From positions 1 to 27,778 of the forward strand of contig QHNU01000111.1 of assembly GCA_003218525.1 (NCBI GenBank): a stretch of 27,778 bases of DNA, read 5' to 3'. The position numbers were made by a program, and so were the translations under genes. The notes beneath the pieces are model-generated. The model made no database searches and was not told the DNA's origin. It was given only the letters and a program-made list of their open reading frames with translations. Source of the DNA: Verrucomicrobiota bacterium (GTDB taxonomy: Bacteria; Verrucomicrobiota; Verrucomicrobiia; Chthoniobacterales; UBA10450). Positions 23,503 to 27,778 of the stretch are shown piece after piece (positions within the stretch are counted from its first letter, which is position 1; the number at the start of each line of letters is the position of its first letter).

Positions 23503-24674
23503 AGCTTTGCGATCTCACCCAATTTTATTCGCCTCTGAGCGGTGGTGTAAAACGCTACGTTCATGAAAAAATCAGCTACATTCAAAATGCGACCGAGGAT
23601 GAACACGTCCTCATTGTTCCCGGCCCCAAAACCGAGTGTTTTACGAGCGAGCGCTCGCGAATTTACTTCATTCACTCGCCACTGGTCGCCCGATCGTCGC
23701 GCTACCGCGCCCTGATTAATCTTCGAGCGGTGGAACAGATCCTCGAGCGCGAACGACCTGATCTGATTGAATCTGGCGATCCTTATCAAATGGCCTGGAA
23801 AGCAATCGCCAGTGGCGACGCTCTGCGAATTCCGGTGGTCGGCTTTTACCATTCGCATTTTCCCGAGGCTTACATCCGGAGCGCGGCCAAGTTTCTTGGA
23901 GACACCGCGGGCGAAGCCGTGATGGACTTCGCGCGCCGCTACGTTCGCAACCTTTATACCCAATTCGCGGCCACGCTGGTCCCTTCCGAACGCCTGGGGG
24001 CGGTCTTGCGCCGCTGGGGCGTGGATAATGTTCGGCCAGTTAATCTCGGGGTAAACACGACCACTTTCAGTCCGGCCCCCGATGATGCTGCAACCACCCG
24101 GGCCACGCTCCGAGTTCCCGAATCGCGGCGACTCTTGCTTTACGTCGGCCGATTGGCCAAGGAAAAAAATACCCGCCTGCTCTTCCGTGCTTTTGAAAAT
24201 CTGGATAACCACGCACCGGAAAATTTTCATCTGCTCGTGATCGGCGACGGCCCGCACCGCACGGAATTGGCTGATCTGGAGGCGCGGCACGCAAACGTGA
24301 CCTGGATGCGTTACTGTACGGAATCGAACGAACTCGCTCGTTATTATCGCGCGTCCGATTTATTCGTTCATCCTGGGACGCAGGAAACTTTTGGGCTGGT
24401 CGCGCTCGAAAGTCAGGCTTGCGGCACCCCGGTGGTAGGCATTCGTGGGAGCTACATGGATCGTATTATTTTGCATGATCAGGAGTTCTGGGCGGAAGAG
24501 AATACGCCAGAGTCGCTCGCTCGGACGATTGAATCAGCGTGTGCGCGTAACTTGCCGCGACTCGGCGCCCGGGCCTCTCGGCTGGCAGAGGAGCATCTCT
24601 CCTGGCCGCGCGTATTCGACCGATTGTTTTGCATTTACCGCGAGGTCCGAGCCAGCTACACAAAGCGCAGCTGA
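23499..24674 (+). CDS. GT4 family glycosyltransferase
   Basis: The 391-residue protein is a GT-B glycosyltransferase of family 4. The N-terminus has the acceptor-loop motif SGGVKRYV (14-21), the donor domain has LLYVGRLAKEKN (213-224), and the EX7E motif is E296/E304 in QETFGLVALE. It transfers a nucleotide-activated sugar with retention of configuration and most resembles GDP-mannose-dependent alpha-mannosyltransferases acting on lipids. The GTG start overlaps the previous stop by 4 nt (GTGA), indicating translational coupling. It may act on glycolipid or surface glycan together with the GT2 and GT-like genes further on. The donor sugar is inferred only. Confidence 0.88.
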   Translation: MKLCDLTQFYSPLSGGVKRYVHEKISYIQNATEDEHVLIVPGPKTECFTSERSRIYFIHSPLVARSSRYRALINLRAVEQILERERPDLIESGDPYQMAWKAIASGDALRIPVVGFYHSHFPEAYIRSAAKFLGDTAGEAVMDFARRYVRNLYTQFAATLVPSERLGAVLRRWGVDNVRPVNLGVNTTTFSPAPDDAATTRATLRVPESRRLLLYVGRLAKEKNTRLLFRAFENLDNHAPENFHLLVIGDGPHRTELADLEARHANVTWMRYCTESNELARYYRASDLFVHPGTQETFGLVALESQACGTPVVGIRGSYMDRIILHDQEFWAEENTPESLARTIESACARNLPRLGARASRLAEEHLSWPRVFDRLFCIYREVRASYTKRS

Positions 24675-25364
24675 ATGAACGAAACTCCGCACTATACGAT
24701 TCGAAGTTATCGACGGTCCGATCGGGCTGCCGTGCGCAAGCTTTGCTGCGACACCGGGTTTCTCGGGGACCCGATCGACCCAGTGTTCGAGGATCGGGAG
24801 CTATTCGCCGATTTTCTCACGACCTATTACACCGATCACGAGCCGGAATCATCCTTTGTTCTGGAGATCGGCGGACAAATCAGAGGATATTTGCTCGGAT
24901 CGCGCAAACCCTTGCAGAACCAGTTCTACGCCTTTGCCCAAAATGTGGTTTTGTTTTTTCGTGCGCTCCTTCGCTATCCAACCTACCACGAGCGCTCGCG
25001 GAAATTTATTCGCTGGGTCATCTGGTACGGCTGGCGGGAGGTGCCCGCTACTCCCCGATTGACACCTCATTTTCACGTCAATCTAAGGCCGGACGCGCGC
25101 AAAGTTTCCACCACGCGCGCGCTCATGAGCGCCTACCTGAATTACCTTTATCGCTTCGGCGAGACGCGGGTCTATGGCCAAATTGTCACGTTTGAAAGCC
25201 GGCGGGGAGAGAAATTGTTCGAGCGATACGGCTTTAAAGTGCTGAATCGGGCGGAGATCACGAAATGGAAAGCGTTCTATCCTGAATCGGTTTACCTGAG
25301 CACGGTCATAAAAACTCTCGAGACGGGTGGACCGCTCTCGGCCTATTCGCGCCGCCGAACCTAG
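24675..25364 (+). CDS. GNAT family acetyltransferase-like protein
   Basis: The 229-residue protein begins with a GNAT-type strand (YTIRSYRRSDRAAVRKLC), has an acetyl-CoA-binding-like central part (FVLEIGGQIRGYLLGSRK, then HVNLRPDARKVSTTRALMSA) and ends with GEKLFERYGFKVLNR, which is the usual GNAT beta-alpha end. A hydrophobic insertion (about 85-120, with YAFAQNVVLFFRALLRYP) is not typical and might contact the membrane. Its ATG follows the GT4 stop directly, so it belongs to the same transcript. It probably acetylates a small molecule or glycan precursor; no substrate is readable. Confidence 0.82.
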   Translation: MNETPHYTIRSYRRSDRAAVRKLCCDTGFLGDPIDPVFEDRELFADFLTTYYTDHEPESSFVLEIGGQIRGYLLGSRKPLQNQFYAFAQNVVLFFRALLRYPTYHERSRKFIRWVIWYGWREVPATPRLTPHFHVNLRPDARKVSTTRALMSAYLNYLYRFGETRVYGQIVTFESRRGEKLFERYGFKVLNRAEITKWKAFYPESVYLSTVIKTLETGGPLSAYSRRRT

Positions 25365-25369
25365 CCTTG

Positions 25370-25392
25370 TTAGCGCGCACGGCGTGCGCTAA
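25370..25392 (+). terminator. Hairpin after the GNAT gene
   Basis: Immediately after the GNAT stop, TTAG(CG)CGCAC-GGC-GTGCGCTAA folds into a 5-bp stem plus a 4-bp outer stem with a 2-nt bulge. There is no T tract after it, so it would be a weak or non-canonical terminator, or a processing or mRNA-stability structure for the GT4-GNAT transcript. Confidence 0.35.
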
Positions 25393-25434
25393 TGTGCGCA
25401 AGCAAAGCTACAATGACTTCCTGGTGCTTATCTT

Positions 25435-25464
25435 TTGACGTTGTAACGCTTTTAACTTTTTAAC
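25435..25464 (+). promoter_or_regulatory. Candidate sigma-70-type promoter for tRNA-Thr
   Basis: TTGACG at 25435-25440 matches the -35 consensus at 5 of 6 positions, and TTTAAC at 25459-25464 matches the -10 at 4 of 6, with 18 nt between. A transcript from it would start near 25471, just before the tRNA. The TTTTAAC direct repeat in the T-rich leader could also help melting. Placement is by eye. Confidence 0.4.
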
Positions 25465-25476
25465 TTTTTCTTTGTC

Positions 25477-25549
25477 GCCGGCATAGCTCAGTTGGTAGAG
25501 CAGCTGATTTGTAATCAGCAGGTCGTCGGTTCGAATCCGTCTGCCGGCT
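25477..25549 (+). tRNA. tRNA-Thr(UGU)
   Basis: The 73-nt cloverleaf folds by eye: acceptor GCCGGCA/TGCCGGC (7 perfect pairs), D-arm GCTC/GAGC, anticodon stem GCTGA/TCAGC with loop TTTGTAA giving anticodon UGU (Thr, codon ACA), variable region AGGTC, and T-arm GTCGG/CCGTC with loop TTCGAAT. The discriminator base is T and no CCA is encoded. The T-arm contains a U50-U64 mismatch. The GT2 gene begins 9 nt after the 3' end. Confidence 0.96.
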
Positions 25550-25558
25550 TTTTCGCTC

Positions 25559-26317
25559 ATGTTGCAAGGCCAAAAAATCGTTGTCGTCATGCCGGCCTAC
25601 AATGCCGCGCGTACCTTACGGCAGACTTATCAAGAGGTTATCGCGCATGAAATCGTCGACGAGATCATCTTGGTAGACGACGCCAGTAATGATGAAACAG
25701 CGGCTATTGCGCGCAGCTTGCCCAGGGTTCGGGTCGAGGTGCATCCGCAAAACCGCGGCTACGGGGGCAATCAAAAAACATGTTACCGCCTTGCCCTGTC
25801 GGCCGGAGCCGACGTCGTCATCATGCTTCATCCCGATTATCAATACACGCCCAAGCTTATTCCGGTGATGGCATCGATGATCACGACCGGTCTCTATCCA
25901 TGTGTTCTCGCTTCTCGTATCCTAGGCGGTGGTGCGGTCCGAGGAGGAATGCCTTGGTGGAAATATGTTTCCAATCGTGTGCTGACCCTGGCCGAAAATC
26001 TGATGCTTGGTGCGAAACTATCGGAATACCATACCGGGTACCGCGCTTTTGCGAGAAAGCTGCTCGAACAGCTACCGCTCGAGAAGAACTCAGATGATTT
26101 TGTATTCGATAACCAAATTCTCACCCAGATTCTTTGGCTGGGACAACCAATAGGAGAAGTTACCTGCCCGGCTAAGTACATGCCGGAAGCTTCTTCAATT
26201 AACTTCCGTCGCAGTGTCCGCTATGGGTTTGGATGCCTCGTCACAGCATTGCAATTCATTGCTGCAAGACGACATGGCGGCGGCGGCATTTTCCCGCACT
26301 TACGCACCCAAGCTTAA
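25559..26317 (+). CDS. GT2 family glycosyltransferase (dolichyl-phosphate-mannose-synthase-like)
   Basis: The 252-residue protein has a GT-A fold: VVVMPAYNAARTLRQT near the start, the nucleotide-binding LVDDASND (D40-D41) and HPDYQY (91-96) in the place of the usual DxDxQ motif, then the acceptor region EYHTGYRAFAR. No transmembrane helices follow, so it resembles stand-alone polyprenyl-phosphate sugar synthases that make the lipid-linked donor used by GT87- or PMT-type enzymes. The ATG lies only 9 nt after tRNA-Thr with no Shine-Dalgarno site. The TMTC-like gene follows 9 nt later on the same strand, which suggests a shared role in lipid-linked glycan synthesis. Confidence 0.9.
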   Translation: MLQGQKIVVVMPAYNAARTLRQTYQEVIAHEIVDEIILVDDASNDETAAIARSLPRVRVEVHPQNRGYGGNQKTCYRLALSAGADVVIMLHPDYQYTPKLIPVMASMITTGLYPCVLASRILGGGAVRGGMPWWKYVSNRVLTLAENLMLGAKLSEYHTGYRAFARKLLEQLPLEKNSDDFVFDNQILTQILWLGQPIGEVTCPAKYMPEASSINFRRSVRYGFGCLVTALQFIAARRHGGGGIFPHLRTQA

Positions 26318-26326
26318 GAAGAAGGG

Positions 26327-27778
26327 ATGGTTCGAAGTAGTTCGCCTACGACCCTTGGCTGGTATCAGCTGATACTGATCTACATCGGCCTTGCTGCAAT
26401 CGTCTTCGCTGTGTTTGGCCAAACAGCGTGGTTTGATTTCGTGAACTACGACGATGGTTCCTATGTTTTCGAAAATGCAATCATTCGTGCCGGGCTGACC
26501 TGGCACGGAGTGGTCTGGCCTTTCACCCACATCCACTCGCAGAATTGGCACCCCCTGACCTCGATCTCGCACATGATTGATTGTCAGATCTTTGGCTTGA
26601 ACGCCGGCGGCCATCACCTGACCAATGTTTTGCTGCATACCGCCGCGGTCATTCTGTTGTTCGAATTTCTTCGCATAACAACGGCAGCGCCTTGGGCCAG
26701 CGGCGCCGCCGCCCTCATTTTCGCGGTACACCCGCTGCGAGTCGAATCCGTGGCGTGGATCGCCGAACGCAAAGATGTCTTAAGCGGTGTTTTTTTCATG
26801 CTGACGTTACTTGCCTATCGCAAATACGCCGGCGATCGAAGCTGGTGGCGAATGACAATCGTCGCGACTTGTTTGTCGCTCGGTCTGATGTCCAAGCCGA
26901 TGCTGGTTACCACTCCGCTCGTTCTTTTACTCCTGGACTACTGGCCGCTAAACCGAAACGAAAGCTTTGCCAGTTTACTGATTGAGAAAATTCCGCTCTT
27001 TCTTCTAAGCGCAGCCTCATCTATCGCGACGATCACAGCACAAAGGCTCGCTATTGGCACGACCCAGGACCTGCCCCTGACCTGGCGAATCACCAATGCT
27101 ATCGCGAGTTACTTTACTTACTTGCGGCAAATCGTCTGGCCGCGCGACCTCATTCCATTCTATCTACATCCCGAGGGGTTACTGCCAGTGGCAGAAGTCA
27201 TTCTGCTGTCCAGCCTATTAGTCGTCATTACCGTGGCGGCAGCGATCCTCCGGCGACGATATCCTTATATCTTTGTCGGCTGGTTCTGGTACTTGATCAC
27301 TCTGCTCCCGGTCATGGGGATAGTTCAGGTGGGATTACAAGGTCACGCCGATCGTTACACCTACTTGCCTGCGATAGGAATTGTGATTGCCATAGTTTGG
27401 ACAGTGCGCGACCTCACTGCGGCTTGGCATTCACGGAGCTTCATTCTAGCTCCAGCCGCGGTCGCCGTTGTCTTTGCTTTAGCAACGTTAAGCCATGGGC
27501 AGACCAAACATTGGCATGACACGGAGTCGCTGTGGACTTACACGCTGAACATCTCACCAGATAATGACGTGGGGCATGCCGGACTTGCCGGCATTCAGCT
27601 GGTGCGTGGTGATTTGGAAAATGCGATGACCCATTACCGACGCGCCTTGGAGGTTCGGGATGGAAACTCGGCGGCACATTACGGTCTGGCGCTGGCTTTA
27701 GCCCGTCAGCGGAAATTCGACGAAGCGATTGCGCATTGGGAGAAGAGTCTGGAGATCCAGCCCGATAATAACGCGGCA
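26327..27778 (+). CDS. TMTC-like membrane protein with C-terminal TPRs (partial, runs off the window)
   Basis: An open frame of 484 codons starts at ATG 26327 (preceded by AAGAAGGG) and reaches the window edge without a stop. The N-terminal region is an integral membrane domain with a conserved acidic loop FVNYDDGSYVFEN (38-50), NWHPLTSISHMIDC (73-86) and HPLRVESVAWIAERKD (135-150), as in the PMT/TMTC-type mannosyltransferase-like proteins of Verrucomicrobia and animals. About ten hydrophobic segments follow. From about residue 413 there are TPR units (LENAMTHYRRALEVRDG, then KFDEAIAHWEKSLEIQP). It probably transfers a sugar from a polyprenyl carrier to protein or lipid at the outer face of the membrane. 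The start is 9 nt after the GT2 gene. Confidence 0.85.
   Translation, partial: MVRSSSPTTLGWYQLILIYIGLAAIVFAVFGQTAWFDFVNYDDGSYVFENAIIRAGLTWHGVVWPFTHIHSQNWHPLTSISHMIDCQIFGLNAGGHHLTNVLLHTAAVILLFEFLRITTAAPWASGAAALIFAVHPLRVESVAWIAERKDVLSGVFFMLTLLAYRKYAGDRSWWRMTIVATCLSLGLMSKPMLVTTPLVLLLLDYWPLNRNESFASLLIEKIPLFLLSAASSIATITAQRLAIGTTQDLPLTWRITNAIASYFTYLRQIVWPRDLIPFYLHPEGLLPVAEVILLSSLLVVITVAAAILRRRYPYIFVGWFWYLITLLPVMGIVQVGLQGHADRYTYLPAIGIVIAIVWTVRDLTAAWHSRSFILAPAAVAVVFALATLSHGQTKHWHDTESLWTYTLNISPDNDVGHAGLAGIQLVRGDLENAMTHYRRALEVRDGNSAAHYGLALALARQRKFDEAIAHWEKSLEIQPDNNAA

Noticed and set aside
23274..24290. 338-codon minus-strand frame opposite the GT4 gene
   Set aside because: It is antisense to a complete GT4 protein with intact motifs and to the four-helix-bundle gene; it has no recognisable domain.
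25440..25476. T-rich TTTTAAC direct repeat read as an attachment site beside the tRNA
   Set aside because: No integrase, no repeated tRNA 3' end and no other island sign is present in the window.

Overview
The window looks like a chromosomal stretch of a moderately GC-rich soil- or freshwater-type bacterium, most likely a member of the Verrucomicrobiota (Chthoniobacterales-like). That placement is inference from protein style (DUF4870, DUF2007, TMTC-like TPR protein, LysM protein beside accA, many short palindromic intergenic elements), not from a marker tree. There is no phage, plasmid, CRISPR array, rRNA or transposase gene in view. Genes are packed tightly, often with overlapping or abutting stops and starts and with few clear Shine-Dalgarno sites.

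Left part (1-5500): a CYTH protein and a CHAD protein lie in tandem on the plus strand and converge on a minus-strand pair, a response regulator with a DUF4388-like output domain followed by a polyphosphate-glucokinase-like ROK kinase. CYTH, CHAD and PPGK all handle inorganic polyphosphate or triphosphate, so this reads as a small polyphosphate neighbourhood. An AMP-forming acyl-CoA-synthetase-like enzyme follows.

Housekeeping core (5500-9540): rpmE (bL31), prfA (RF1), prmC (the methyltransferase that modifies RF1) and murA, then a small DUF4870 membrane protein. A long hairpin element sits between rpmE and prfA, and a terminator-like hairpin sits just before rpmE.

Middle part (9540-18510): an SDR oxidoreductase, a GT87 membrane glycosyltransferase whose 3' end overlaps that of endonuclease IV (nfo) by 93 bp, a large AsmA-like envelope protein, a DUF420 membrane protein, a DUF2007 zinc-ribbon protein, a LysM protein with an L,D-transpeptidase-like domain that seems to lack its catalytic cysteine, accA, and a secreted protein of unknown function.

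Decaying spot (18500-20300): two divergent esterase genes, each broken by a small frame-changing deletion, followed by a MITE-like palindromic element. After this come an ATP-grasp ligase, mutM/fpg and, divergently, trxB.

Right part (23100-27778): a four-helix-bundle (S23-like) gene flanked by heptanucleotide repeats and overlapping a GT4 glycosyltransferase by 4 bp, then a GNAT protein, tRNA-Thr(UGU), a GT2 glycosyltransferase starting only 9 nt after the tRNA, and a TMTC-like membrane/TPR protein cut by the window edge. This end appears devoted to surface glycan or glycolipid synthesis.
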